A DNA stretch of 64,000 bases from assembly GCA_013400975.1 (NCBI GenBank), contig WBMZ01002704.1, forward strand, positions 1 to 64,000, read 5' to 3'. How positions within the stretch are numbered: position 1 is the first letter of the stretch; the number at the start of each line of letters is the position of its first letter. The DNA is from Atrichornis clamosus (Eukaryota > Chordata > Aves > Passeriformes > Menuridae). The translations under genes and the position numbers were made by a program. Below, in pieces: positions 1 to 13,400 of this stretch. Under the pieces are notes generated by a model, which was not told where the DNA came from, did no database searches, and saw only the letters and a list, made by a program, of their open reading frames with translations.

Positions 1-797
1 TATATATATAAATGTATGTGCTTTTACAACTTATTTCCTGATAAACATGGCTTGGGTTAATTTCACACTTGACAACGTGATGTTCAAAAATTTCTTAGAC
101 ATTACTAAACGTTCTTCTACTCTTCTAAAACAGTAAGATTTGCAAAATCTAAAATCAGACACTAGAGTTAACCCCTGCATGAAGGGATCACTTAAAGGAA
201 CAATTCCTTAAACCTCAATTTTCATAGATCTTGAAAAAAATGAGTAGTCTGTAAAGTTTATTACTTTTGAATAATCCATTAAAATACCTTCCTAATACTT
301 ATAGCTGTCACCAACTACAGATGTAATAGTTTTAGAAGAGATTTTCATGAACAAGTTGGGTTAAAATTAAGGTTCAACTTGTACTAAACCCCAGAATAAG
401 TAGCGAAAAAAGATTTACCTATAACTTGGCTATGACCTCTCTTTCAGTACAAATGTAACTGCTTATGCTACACAGCATAGTACACAGAACTAGAGATGAA
501 AGAGAAATTAGAACCTACCAAAATATTCTTTGTATTGAAAGTTTCCTAAGTAAATTTTCTAAGAGAAGCTGAAATTTGCAGCTGTGGAAATATGACAAGC
601 AATTAGAAGAGTATGCAACAAAGGGAATATTTACCCACAAATAATAGATTCCTGACAGGAAACATCAGAGTCAACTGTTATAGTGCACTTTATATTTTTA
701 TAGTTTTAAATTACCCAGGAAAAAGTGGCTAAACTATTAATGTAGTACTATAAAAACTCAGTGAGACTTCACTCTATTTAAAAATGAAAGATTAATA

Positions 798-814
798 TTT
801 TTTTTTTTTTTTTT
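798..814. repeat. Poly(T) homopolymer, 17 nt
   Basis: An uninterrupted T run inside the first DCN intron of the window. It could be the poly(A) end of an old minus-strand insertion, but no recognisable element flanks it. Confidence 0.8.
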
Positions 815-2679
815 AAACCAGGGAACTTGAGAGAATAGGGGAAAAACTGAAGACAATCTTTTTTAAGGGCTGAGGACTGAGTTTCGTGGTTTTAGAAAAC
901 TGTCTGATATTATGTAAAAAACTTGCTTATGACTTAGACCTATGGCAAAAAAGTCAGACAGGAAAGCTGTTGGAAAAGACAGGAAAAAAAAGTCTTCTGT
1001 GAAACTGTCAGAATTTTCCAGGCAGACTGACACTTCTGGATGGAGTTCAGTTCTTTGACCCCATGGACACAATAAAGAATCCAAAATACTACATGAGTAA
1101 GCCCTCATGCAGAGTGAAGGAGGAGTCTACACAAACAGCACATGGAGTTGCATGCTGTGTGGCAAAGCCAAAGCAAACCAGCATAATGCCTGGCACTTGG
1201 AAAAAGAAATAAAAGAAACTACTCTGTATTAGATCACTATAAGAACAGCACAGATAACTGAACAGTGACTGCATGCTTTTCCAACAGGAATTTTTCAATG
1301 GCATGATGTTAGTATAGTGAAAGAAGAAGAATGCACTATTGGCCTGACATCAAGTGGAACATTACTTAATTGAAGCTAGCAGAACTATGCAAAGCCATGG
1401 TTGTACACACAGCAAGGCTAAAACGAGTTTTGTTTAAACTGAAGGAAAACACTGAGGAGATAATAGATTTAAACTTGGAATTTAAGGTTATGATCATATC
1501 CACACTAAAGGATTATCAATGCTAAATGTACAGAGAAACTGAAACAATCTTTGTAGCAATACCAAGTGGAAAAATAACGTATTGCATTAGAAAGTTTCAT
1601 GCTGTCTTTTTCTTAAAAAAAAAAAACAAAAAGAAGAAAAATCTAAGAAAATCTTTCAGGGATATAGAAAAGCTCCTAAAAGATAAAAAAATATTGATTA
1701 AAAAATCTAGTGTTCTGATGACTCATTATAACTTCCCTTTTCCCAGGCATAAAGAGAAGTTAAGTAAACACTTATTCTCTGTAAATCACAGAATGAAGAG
1801 TCAGTAATAACCATGACCCTGTAAAAAAACAAAGACAGACCTCCACCCAGGTTCCACCTCTGAACTCAATTCCCAGTATCATCAATGGCAGGCCTGAGAG
1901 ACAACTTTTTAAAATTTACTTTTTCTTCCCCCAGTGGTGCAGCTTTCAGTTTCTAACAAATATTCTGAAGGGGAAAAAAAAGTTATCCTTTGTGAAATAC
2001 AGCACTCCCTTAGAGAGTTCTCATTTCCTCAGACTCTCCTTCGCATTGTACATTACACACAGTGAGATTTTCCACTGAAATAAGCACAAACACACCGCAT
2101 GAACAGAAAACATTTTTCCTATACAGTGGGTAAAGATGTGAGGAAAACAACAGGACAAAATACACTGAGGTCCTTAAAGTTCTGGAGAGAGTCAGTGTAC
2201 TAAGCTAGGGGAAAAAAGGAAATTTTCATAGAATACAACAATAAAATGATCAGGTCAGTTGTAATAAATTTAATGAATGACGAAAAATGCTTGTCATAAT
2301 AGACAAAGACAGGGTCAAAAGAAAAAGGAAAATGTAGAGCCACCTGCTCCCTCATCATCTGTGCAAGTCATGTTGAGGAGAGTTACCAGTGAGAGCTCAA
2401 AGGCCGGTCAAACTAGACCTGCAGCAGGCTCTCTCAGTTTGTGAAATTTTTCAGCATGTTACTGTGTATGTGATCAAACTGCTTTCCACAGGATTTTGTT
2501 TGCACTGACAAGTTGTTTTTTCAATGCCTTGCCATCTCCTTCCTTCACAGTTCATTCATCTCTTCCCTATTGCTTCCACGCCATCCCTTTTTCCTTGCTT
2601 TTCTTAGCTATGTCCTCGTCATCCTGGATTTGGGTGATTAGAGAAGAATGTCAAGTTCTCTTTTTTGAGGAGAAATGTT

Positions 2680-2701
2680 GTTTGTTTTGTTTTGTTTTGT
2701 T
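2680..2701. repeat. (TTTTG)n simple repeat
   Basis: About four imperfect GTTTT units in a T-rich stretch of the DCN intron. A short microsatellite. Confidence 0.8.
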
Positions 2702-5700
2702 CTAGGGTTCATTGGTTGTTTGGTTTTTTTTCCATAAGTGGACATACATTCTTAGTAATTTGGAAGAAAACCTTGATTATGTGTCCAGGTTATGAGTATG
2801 ATTTAAAAACTGAAACCATAAGGTTAACAAAAAGGATGAATTTCATTATTATTTTTATTGAGATGCCTGACTCCTGAGCTTACAGTTCTTAAGACATAAC
2901 TGTTCCTAGCAGAACTGTAATAAAAACCAGGTAATAATGTAATACATAACCCAGGAAATTAAAGAAATTCCACTTGGTCAGCAGATTGACTTTTCAGTTT
3001 AAACCCTGAAGGATGCATGCATCAGTAAGGAATTGATGTTAGGTAAGAGTATCATCCCCAGCTGGCAAAACAGGTGTATCACTGTGTATTATGGCTGATA
3101 ATAGTTTGCTGATAATTTTCCAGTTTAATTCTGGTTTTGGCAAGGTTCTTGCTTCAAACTATACTAATTTAAGATGAATGGGGATTGAAACCCCTCAGAA
3201 CAGTGTCCTGAGATTCTTACATAATGAAATTACACCAAATATTTTAATCCTCTACTCCCCACCCCTAGATAGGGCAAAAGTTGTAAGTTTTAGTAGCCCC
3301 AAGAAGAACAACCCTATGCTAATTCCAACCTGCCTGCCACACGCTGCCTCTGCACTTTGTCGGGCTGTATTTTGACAAAAGCCTGCCAACAAGGGTTCCA
3401 AAATTTTCCTGAATTGTGAATCCTCCGTTTTGTGTTGGGAATAAATATTTGAGGTAGAAACCAGGTCAGAGGGAGCTAAATGGCCAGACTCCCACTGACT
3501 TCAACATAGCCAGCATCTATTCCTGTCATACAGAGATTTTTTAAATTTTTCCTGACTACAGAAATACCAGAGGTGTTTCAGTAAAAAAAGAAAGACATTT
3601 TTGGAGAAAAGCTTGAATTTTCTTTCCTCTCTGACCACCACTTAAACTGCTGGTCATTCCAAGGTGGTGCAATATTATAAAGGAGTCAATGTTTACTGTG
3701 CAGATTACATGCTATATCATAACAAAGGAAAAAAGCTTTGTCTCCGGAAAATGAGGATGGAAGTTAAGTTTTCTCTTATCCATGGGAAATTGCTATGAAC
3801 CTTCTAAGCCTAAGTGATGTATTAATTCTTGATGTACTTATGTCTCTTTATTTTTTCTTTATTTCTTGCCTCTCTCTTTACCTAAGGCTATATATCTTCA
3901 CATACATACCAGGCCACGTTGAAAGCTGTACATTTGCATGCTCAGTCTTTTGTATTGTGAATTGGTGATATGCTCTAATTTTGGTGGAGAGGGGAGATGG
4001 GGTTGGGGATTATATTTATTCTAAATTAAATATCTTTTTTCCTCCACTTAAAATGGAAGTGTGGAAGAAGCTAGATTTTCAAATAAAAGCATCAATTCCT
4101 ATGACTTCTGTTCTAGGTTGTCAGATTTCTGCCAAATCGTTTAATACCAGCAGCATTGCAAGTGATGTCTGTGACCAAGGGTCTCAGCATTTCGAGCACT
4201 TTCAGGTTGACCCTTATTTTACTCTCCAAGTGCTTCTTGACCTGGCCAAAAATTTCATATGTCTTTTAACATGATTAATATAATGTCCCATCATGCCATC
4301 TGGGCTTTATTCAGGATAGCTGATCCATGTGACCTGTTCTTGCCTAAGATCCATGCCTCAGTAACACCGCCTGCAGATGTTTTCCCTAGGTTTCTCTCCC
4401 CTAGTTCCTGTTTTCATTGACCTCTAAAATCCCTTGAGTTTTTAATTTTACTTTATTTTGGTTTGGTTTAGCTTTTGCTACATGCAAACCATACGGGACA
4501 CATTCTGAGGAAAGTAAACAGCATTGCTCCAAGGCTAATAACTTAGTTCTTTAAGTATTGCATATAATAGAGTTATTGTGAAGTGGGAAAGAAATCCAGG
4601 GCTATGGCTTGCCAGGTGCTATACTGGTGTGTTGTCCTCATCATTTGTTGTTGCTCTGGGAGACAGTAAAACTTCTCTTGCAAACTCTAGTGTGTGGGTT
4701 TATTTTTCCTTCTTTACAGCTGGACAACAACGTGTGAAAATACTGCAGGTTTAAAATACCGGGAGTAGGGACTTGTGGAGAGGGGACTAAGTGGAAAATG
4801 ATATTCTGGTACAAAAAAGTTGTAAATTTTGGCTTATGGTACCCTTCCACCTTATACCACCAAACACATGTTCCCACTGTGAAAGTAGTATTTTTAAGCA
4901 TACATTTGATTGATACCATCATTTCTAAGTGGGAGACTCTTGATTGAATAAAACAGCTCTGTGTGTTTCCCCAAGATAACACTAACATATTCAGGGGAAA
5001 GCATTGACAAAGCAGAACAGATTAATCTTAGGTACGTAAATAACTTCTGGGATTGGTCAAGGGTATCAGTTCTGCTCTCAAGAGATATAACAACCAACTG
5101 CTCAGAGAATATTTACAGTGCCTAGATGAATACATACCTACCTATTTCCACCACGAAATATTTCACATTATATCATCAGCTATGATAAAGGTAGCCCAAA
5201 GATTTTTATCTAAAAGGTAACAAAGGTAAAAAAATCAAAGAAAAAAAAGGGAAAAAGGTAAGCCAAACTTTTAGCTGAAATAATTGACCAAGCAGTACAA
5301 AGCAAGATGCAGGATAAAATTTTCAAGTGCTCATAGGATCAGTCCAAACTCATTGAATGTTGACTTAGAGATCTATGGAAAAGAAATCCATGGTGAAATT
5401 AAGAAAAATGAAGAACAATGTAGTTAGTGGTAGCACATTCAATTATTGAAATGAAAACAATGTAAGAGACTAATCTGCATAATTCCAGTTGTACCACTTT
5501 TAAATAACTGGATTGTTTGCCATGTCCAAATACTGTACAGATAGCTGTATTTCACTATGGGCAGAATCTACATCTGTATCACAATTCTGGCAATCATGAA
5601 TCAGGAAACAACATCAAGTGAGTACCCATGTGTTCTCATGTCAGTTTTTATAGCTCAGGCCCAAATAAAAGTGAGTTGGGGCCATGGCTTCCACTGACCA

Positions 5701-7284
5701 ATATATTTATTTTGGGAGAAGCTTATTAGGGAAGTACTCTGCTGAACTGTGAGTGACCTTTTCTACCTCCTCTTGCATATGAGTTGCATATGAGGTATTT
5801 CTAGCTAGCATATAAAATTAAAACCAGGTATGTTCAGCTCTATGTGCATTCAATGAAACCCTGTACAGTACACACAACTTGCTTCACTCAGGAGGACCTG
5901 CAAGAGGAGTCCATTAGGGGAAAAACACACATCAATCAACATTTTAAACTATCTTCTCATTTCTCTTTCAGTTTCCATGATGGAGAGGTACTGCCACAGG
6001 GGCTGATATCCTTGTCACTGTTTTAATATTTAACTGATTGTGGAATGAGTTGAATGCTGCATTTTCCTCCAATAAATGAAATAAAGTAGAATTCTGAAAA
6101 TACTGAAAGTGTGTTAAAATGCTCTGAATGTTAGCTATAGTATATAAAACAACTTCTGCATTCTGTTTCTGAAACTAGCATAATGGAGGTAGTGAAAAAT
6201 GATGCTCTATAGTTATTCTCTAGTCATAAACATAAGTAGATATTATATCTATATTTATTTGGCCCATTCTACTTAATTCACTGCACAAACATGCAGCACT
6301 GTAAATCTGATAAGTAGGTAGCAAACAGATGGAATGATAAGAGTCATTCAAGAATCTATTATATCTGAAATACTTACCATTACTCTGTTATGTTCTGACA
6401 GTAATGGGACTTTCTGCTCTTTTTTGTGTCATGGTTAATTAATCAATAAGAGAATTAGACGTAATGTAACATGTGGAAAACACCAAATACAGGTAACAGA
6501 GCTTTTATGGAGGCCTTTCTTCCCTGGCTGCATAGAGATCTAATTTGCTTAGAGTTGCCCTGAGTCTAGATATCACAGATATGAGAACTGGATTAGGCAC
6601 CTCCATGGAAGGCAAAATGAGTATGGATCCATGTTTCCTATCTGCAGGACTTAGAGCATGATGCTTCAGATTCGCATACAAAGTTTCACTTACCAAAAAA
6701 AAGCTTATATCTCTGTAGAAAAAAAAAGTTTGCTATCAGACAGAAATCTAGTAAGTGCAATCTTATAAGATTAACAGAAACGAGGTGATGTTATGCATGA
6801 TTTTATTAAGCCGTGCTGTGCCTTCACTCTATTGTGTCATAGAATTTCCTGTTCAGGTGAAACTGGTTAGAACAGTTGTGTGATGATTGGTAAGGTATAA
6901 AAGTATTCTCAGAATAAACTAAATCCAACCCTTCCCCCCAAAAAAAAATTATATTAGTTTTTTTGAGACTGTCTTGTTATTCACAGCTTTCAAATGGAAA
7001 AGTTGTACTTATTCAGGGGCATAAATTATGGATGCTAACAGAAACTGCACTGCAGTCTCAGCAATGAAATAACACTTGTATTTGTTCTGTAGGACTTGAT
7101 TGGCTTTCACTATTTCAGAAGTTTATAATCTATTTTATTAGTACTGCATTGCATTTTCTTCTGATCACTAAATTTGCCATCAGAAGACATCAAAAGACAC
7201 TAGAAAATAATAATATTTTTAAATGTTTCACTGCTAAATTAATTTCCCCTGTGATCATTTGAGATCTCCATTATTACTCCACAG

Positions 7285-7498
7285 GCATTGATCCTTGTCA
7301 ACAACAAAATCAGCAAAATAAGCCCATTAGCTTTTGCTCCTCTGAAGAAACTGGAAAGACTTTACCTGTCCAAGAACAACCTGAAGGAACTCCCAGAAAA
7401 CATGCCGAAGTCTCTTCAGGAGATACGGGCTCATGAGAATGAGATCTCCAAGTTGAGGAAAGCTGTCTTTAATGGACTGAATCAAGTGATTGTCTTAG
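7285..7498 (+). CDS. DCN: DCN coding exon (first in window)
   Basis: A 214-nt exon encoding residues 1-71 of the visible part, from ALILVNN to NQVIVL, plus one base of the next codon. The acceptor is CCACAG ending at 7284 and the donor GTATGA starts at 7499 (phase 1 intron). It covers about three leucine-rich repeats, including [13 protein letters not shown]. The exon boundary before ALILV falls where the mammalian gene has one. Confidence 0.96.
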
Positions 7499-10400
7499 GT
7501 ATGAGCATGAGAAATTATAACAAAAGCAACTCAGTGTTTTTTCAAGATGTTGTTTTTAGTTTGATCAGTGATTATATGTAGAAAACCAAGAAATGCTCCA
7601 ATAAATTGTATCTCAAATTAGCTTTGACCTGAAGGATATAGGTACGTACACTGCAGCACAGCTCACAACCGTGTTTTGTTGGCAGAACTAGGCACCAATC
7701 CAATCAAGAGTTCAGGCATTGAAAATGGAGCATTTCAAGGGATGAAGAGGCTCTCCTATATCCGTATTGCGGACACCAATATTACTAGCATCCCAAAAGG
7801 TAAGAAATTCAATTAATTTTTAGAGGTTTGCACAGGTGTAATATGGTGACTTCTAGTCAGTTGCGAAAAAATACTGTGGAAACTTTTTGAGTCAGTCCTT
7901 AGAGTATCTATTACTTGACTACACGTTCTGATCAGATGGCTTTTATTAGTTTGGAAAGTTTTGACTTGTTTTGAAAAGCTCCATGAGAGATGCACTGTAA
8001 AAAGTAAGTCATTTTATGTTATTTTTCTTTTCTTGTCTCAAAGCTGAAATATAAAGTTGGAAAATGTTTTCAACCTCCAACTCTGGTTATTGAGCCTCAT
8101 CAACATTACACAGATGCAAAAACATTTAGAATTAACTGCATAGAATTAACAAACCCTCCACAAGTCTTGGCTTGAAGACAAAAATACTGTCCCATACGAA
8201 GCACAAATCTTTGTTATTTTCAGAAGTACTTAATTGCAAATTGCTACAAAATAAGAACAACTTCATTGTAATGTATTAAAAACAAAACAAACGGGAATGG
8301 TTCCAATCTAGAGAAAATTATATTCAATTTATTCATACGTCAGCCAACTGATTGTTTTTAAATAGCTGAAAACTTTTTGAAAGTTAATACTGTTTTTTAT
8401 TTTTTATTTCCCACATTTCCTGTTTTGGATGTTTCTTTGATTGACCTCAGATAGGTAAAATATGTTGCATTTTTTTTTCCTGACAAACAGAATTTGTAAA
8501 CTAGTATGTGCCCTAGCTAAAATAACATTAGAAGTATTTTATCTCATCCTTACATTTGCATTTTCTACTGCTGTTTACTTGTTAAATACATAGATGCCAA
8601 GGGTTTGTATATTTATGTATGTGGATAGTCTGGCTAAAATCAAAGTTCTTTCACTTACGATATTATATATGTCCCATTTAAATAATCATGAAGATTAAAA
8701 GTAATATCTGAGATGAATTTAATTTAGGTATTTTTCAAGACCTCACTGTTCTATAATGACTTTAGGAGCTTGGTCTTATTTCATGCTAAATTAAGGCATG
8801 TTTAGAAAAAAGGTTTTGTAAACTGTAAAAGAGCCTCGGCATAATGTAAGCCTTTTTTAAAAAGATAATAATCCATTATAATCAACAGCAATTTGATGGT
8901 GTTTTCTCTTTCAGGCCTTCCCCCATCCCTTACCGAACTTCACCTTGATGGCAACAAAATCAGCAAAATTGATGCTGATGGTCTCTCTGGACTAACCAAC
9001 TTGGCAAAGTAAGAATTAATTTATTTTTTTCACATAAAATATTAGTTGAAATTGTAATTACCACACACACAATTAGAAAACATGAGCCTGGGCTTCATGA
9101 GCATTAGCATCATTGAAACAGTCCTAACGTAGCAGGAAAGGCTTCTAAGGATTTGTGTACTGCCTCAAGAGAACAAACCTGTTATTTTCCTAAAACTCTT
9201 TTAAATCTATTTTCAATTATGTGTGATGTATGCCCAGCACAAGTGTTTATTTCGTTTATTAAAAAACAGCAACAGAAAAGAGAACAATTAGATTTTTAAA
9301 ATGATATCATGTTTCTTTCATTGTATGTCCATCCTTGGTTTATGCAGTTTTCTTGGAACACAGCATTGCTCATGCAATTTGCCTGGAAACAGGAAAAAAA
9401 GCACATGGGAACCAAAACTTCTTTCAACAGTGGTTCCTTTGTTTCTCAAGAAAGGCAAGGTTGCTATGAGTACAGGAACATGATTAAAAAAAAATTATAA
9501 AAAATGAATGAAAAAGTATCACTGTCAGAATGAATTTTCTCTGCCAATCTGTAACTATGCTGTTGAATAAATTTCTCTAATTGTAGGAAAATGTAAGGAG
9601 AATTCCCAAAGGGCAGTTATACATAATTATTTGTGAATGCATTTACATTAAAAAGCATAGCAGAGTAAAATGGGCCTTTACTACAAGTTATATCAATAAT
9701 TTAATACTTTAAAACTTTACTGTGAGAATAGTTTAATTGATCAAAAATACTGTTAATCAGGTTATTGGATCTAATTAATGGTTTTTCATCTTAATCCTTC
9801 TGCTTGTCATAACGAGGGCAGAAAACAGAAAACAGAAAGATTGCTGAGCAACAGGAGTTAAATTTGCTACTATTTATAGCAGCTTGGAACAGCAATTTAA
9901 TGCAATGAAATATACAGTAATCTAACACATATTTTGGATCTGAAAATTCCAAGAGATAAAGCTTGGAACAGTTTTCCAGAGCTTATAAAATAAGATATTC
10001 CATCTTATGTTTTATATTCATATTTGATCACAGAGTAAAAAAAAGTCTGTTCTGGATTTTAATGAAAAAACAAAAATATTATAATTATGGGTTAGAGGAC
10101 TATGAAGCAGCTATTGTTTACAAGCGAGGCTTAGTATAGAATATACTCCTTCAGAGAAATATGAAGAAAACTTCCAAAACCAAAACAGGATGATACCTAC
10201 TCAGGTAGAGAGTAATTTACATTACTGGAGGTGGGGTTTGTGGGGTGTGTGAGCTGTCCTGCAGATGACATAGTTTTTCTGCTTTTTGACATTCACTCTT
10301 GGAAAACACTACAGACAGCATCACACGGACAACATTGTTGGAAGCCTGCCTTAAGACATAAAGCTTTACACAGCAAGAGCCAATGGACTCCTAAAAATAT

Positions 10401-13400
10401 CTAACCTTGGGCTGCTTCTATTGTGGCTGTAATGTATGGAGAAACAAGATTTTCTGTTGATCATGATGTGGAAATGTGGAGCTTCTCTGAGCAGGCACCA
10501 AGTCTTAAACCACTCTCTGCCCTGTGCTTAAGCAGGTAACCCAAGCATAGTTAGAAATCCTCTTTTGCAAAGGTGAGAGGTGAGGCAGAACACAGACTGA
10601 TGAACGAGGAGCACACTGGACAAAACAAAGCAGACAGATGAAGAAAGGAGGGAGCTAGGGAAGAGCTTCAGGAGAGCATGTGGGATAAATCTAAGGGGCA
10701 GCATGCCCCTTACACTACCAAGACAGCTTTTATTTACACATCTAAGTCTTCAGAGATATTACGATAGGGTCAGACAACCTTGTTCATGTCAACACAAGTT
10801 TAACAGTCTAATAGCTGCCCTAAAACATAGTTAAACTTTGAGAAACTGTAAAATGTTTCACACAAGAGCTTGGTGTAGGTCTACTGCTCATTCTCTTTTT
10901 AATTCTTGGATTCTAGAAGATGAACAACACTTGTCCTTTTTGTTTGCTTGTTTTCCTTGTAAAATTACTCTTAAGTCTTTCAAAGCCTTCGTAGAGTGCT
11001 TCAGTGAAAAAACAATAACTATGTGAATGTAAACCTGACAAAGAGTTTGCTGATTACATGCAGGAATGGGCTCCAAGAGGATATTCACATTACACAGCTG
11101 ATATTACAAACGTCTATATCCTGTTAAGGCTTATTGAAATGGTCTAGTTCCATACAGTGGAAGTTGCACCAAGCAAAGGGAGATTTAGATTAGATATTAG
11201 GACAAATTTCTCACTGAAAGGGTAGTCAGGCACTGCAACAGGCTGCCCAGGAAAGTATTAATCACCGTCCCTTGGAAGTGTTCAAAAGTCACGCGGACGT
11301 GGCACCTGGGGACATGGTTTAGTGGTGAACATGATGGTGCTGCACTAATGTTTGGACTTAGGGATCTTAGGTGTCTTTTCCAAACTTAATGATTCTATGA
11401 TTCTAAGTCCATAATAATGATGCAGTTGAGCATCATGAAGTTTCTTTAAAGAAAAAGTGGAAATGGTCCATCAGGGATGTTGAAGAAAAAAGGTGAAAAA
11501 GTATTTGGGAATTTCTTCAGCTTTTAGATGTGTTTCTGATTATGCTCTTTAATTATTTAGAACACTGGGAATTAGATCAACTGAAACACTACAAAAATAT
11601 TACTTATTCACTAATATAAAAGGAAGTAATATATCAATGTAGGAAGCAAGAGTGATCTTTCAAATTCTTCCTTTTTTTTCCTATGGGAAGGGTGATGAAG
11701 ACCATATTCTTCCCTAACACTCTTAATCGCTCTGTTTTAAACAATAATACTGACTTATTTCATCTGTAAGCATAGTCCCAAGTGACTGAGAATTTTTTGT
11801 AAGACATTTGGAGGAGATATAATTACATGTAATTTCACTGCTCCTGGGATTTAGATCCACTTCTCTACAGACTCCTCCAACTTCATTTTTTCCCTAAAAG
11901 ACTGTACAAAGGGATTACTTTTTCTTCAACAGACCAATATGAAAGTCAGGCCTGCATTTTTACATACTTGTCTCGCCAGGTGTGACATATTTGCATGTAG
12001 TGAGCACATATTTAGATATGTGTCAAAGAATTATGTGTCAAGAATTTACGGTCCTCTGTCAAAATGTGGGGTTTTTCTTTCCCAATCCTTTCAAAGACAT
12101 TCACTATGAGTACCATCATTGTAGTCCTTTGTATGCATTCTGTAGAACTTCAGACTGAATTGCTCTGTAGGATCCAATCCCACAAGCTTTCCTAAATCTT
12201 GATGTGCTCAAAAGAAAGTTAATTCTAATTATTTTTAAAGGAAAATTCTTCATTACCAAATTCTAGCAAGGAGATGGGATACTGTGAATTGATTTCTGAG
12301 TGAAACAAATTCCTGTTGATGTCACTGGGAGATCTCATTAAACTCTCTTTGTCATTTAATAGTTTGAAAACATTGCAATGTTAAATGAATATGGTAAAAC
12401 TATTTCCATTATATGTAACTCTAGTTAATACTAGAAAATGTCTCCACCATAAAGATCAAACAAGAATTTTCAGTTCTGTGATTTTATTATTCAGGTTCAG
12501 ATCCTGACTTTTGAAGCTGGCACAAGCCACAAAGAATTACAGGTTATTAGATAAATGTGAAGAAGGCTCTCTTTAAAAGTAGTCATCCATAGCAAATTAT
12601 TTTAACATGAGGTTTCTTATTACCTCTATTAAATTCTCTTATTGATTAAGCTATTAGTAAATCTCAGAGCAATTTCCTCCTCAGTATTAAAAAAAGAGAT
12701 TGCTTAAAGAAAAAACTTAGAGCAAAGTAGATGAGCTAGGTTTAGCTTTTAGAGAAATAATTTTCTCAAATTATAATTCTCCTGATGATGACAACTCCTG
12801 AAGTATTGTCACTGAATTCCTTACTGCAACACAGAGCATTGTAACTTATGAGAGTGTCTTGAAAAATTTCTGTAGTTTGGTAGCTGCAAACCAAAATAGT
12901 ATTAACAGAAATACACAGATAGATTGTTGAAATTGAACATAAATTTTGCTATAAGCCCAGTATGTAGATGTGTAAAGTAGAAAGGATGACTTTTTGATGA
13001 AAACTAAGGATTGGAACTTAGGAGAAAAGTGTAAGTCCCACTTCTGTGTCCTGCTAAAGTGACCATGAAGAATGACTGAGCTCCTGTTTCCAGTATGTAA
13101 CGTGGTTCTAACTACTCAAGTTTCTTAGAAAGATATGGTGAAGTTTTAAGCTTAACAGTTCCGGGAACACTGGGTTATGTAGTTTGACAAAAAGTATTAG
13201 AGGCAGTGTTCCTAAAGCCATAGAAGTAACACTTATTGTGTTTCAGCTTTTAAAGAAAGACTGGTACCTATAGAGGTACACAGAACATATTTACACCAAG
13301 ATTAGTCATATACCTCATCAAAGTATGCAGTATGATAAGCACAATGATAGAATGATAATTATGATTGTTCACATCAGATATCAAAGTTATTCAATAAACT

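Larger units (their letters stand above)
1..7284 (+). other. DCN: DCN intron (3' 7.3 kb of it)
   Basis: AT-rich intronic DNA. I searched for the upstream decorin exon (cysteine cluster and first repeats, ending LKNLH) and did not see it, so this intron exceeds 7.28 kb. It contains a run of 17 T at 798-814, a TTTTG/TTTG simple repeat at about 2680-2701 and a TA run at 1-10. No interspersed repeat or second gene was recognised. Confidence 0.75.

Noticed and set aside
4641..5097. 115- and 67-codon minus-strand frames inside the DCN intron
   Set aside because: No homology signature, overlapping each other in different frames, in ordinary AT-rich intron DNA.
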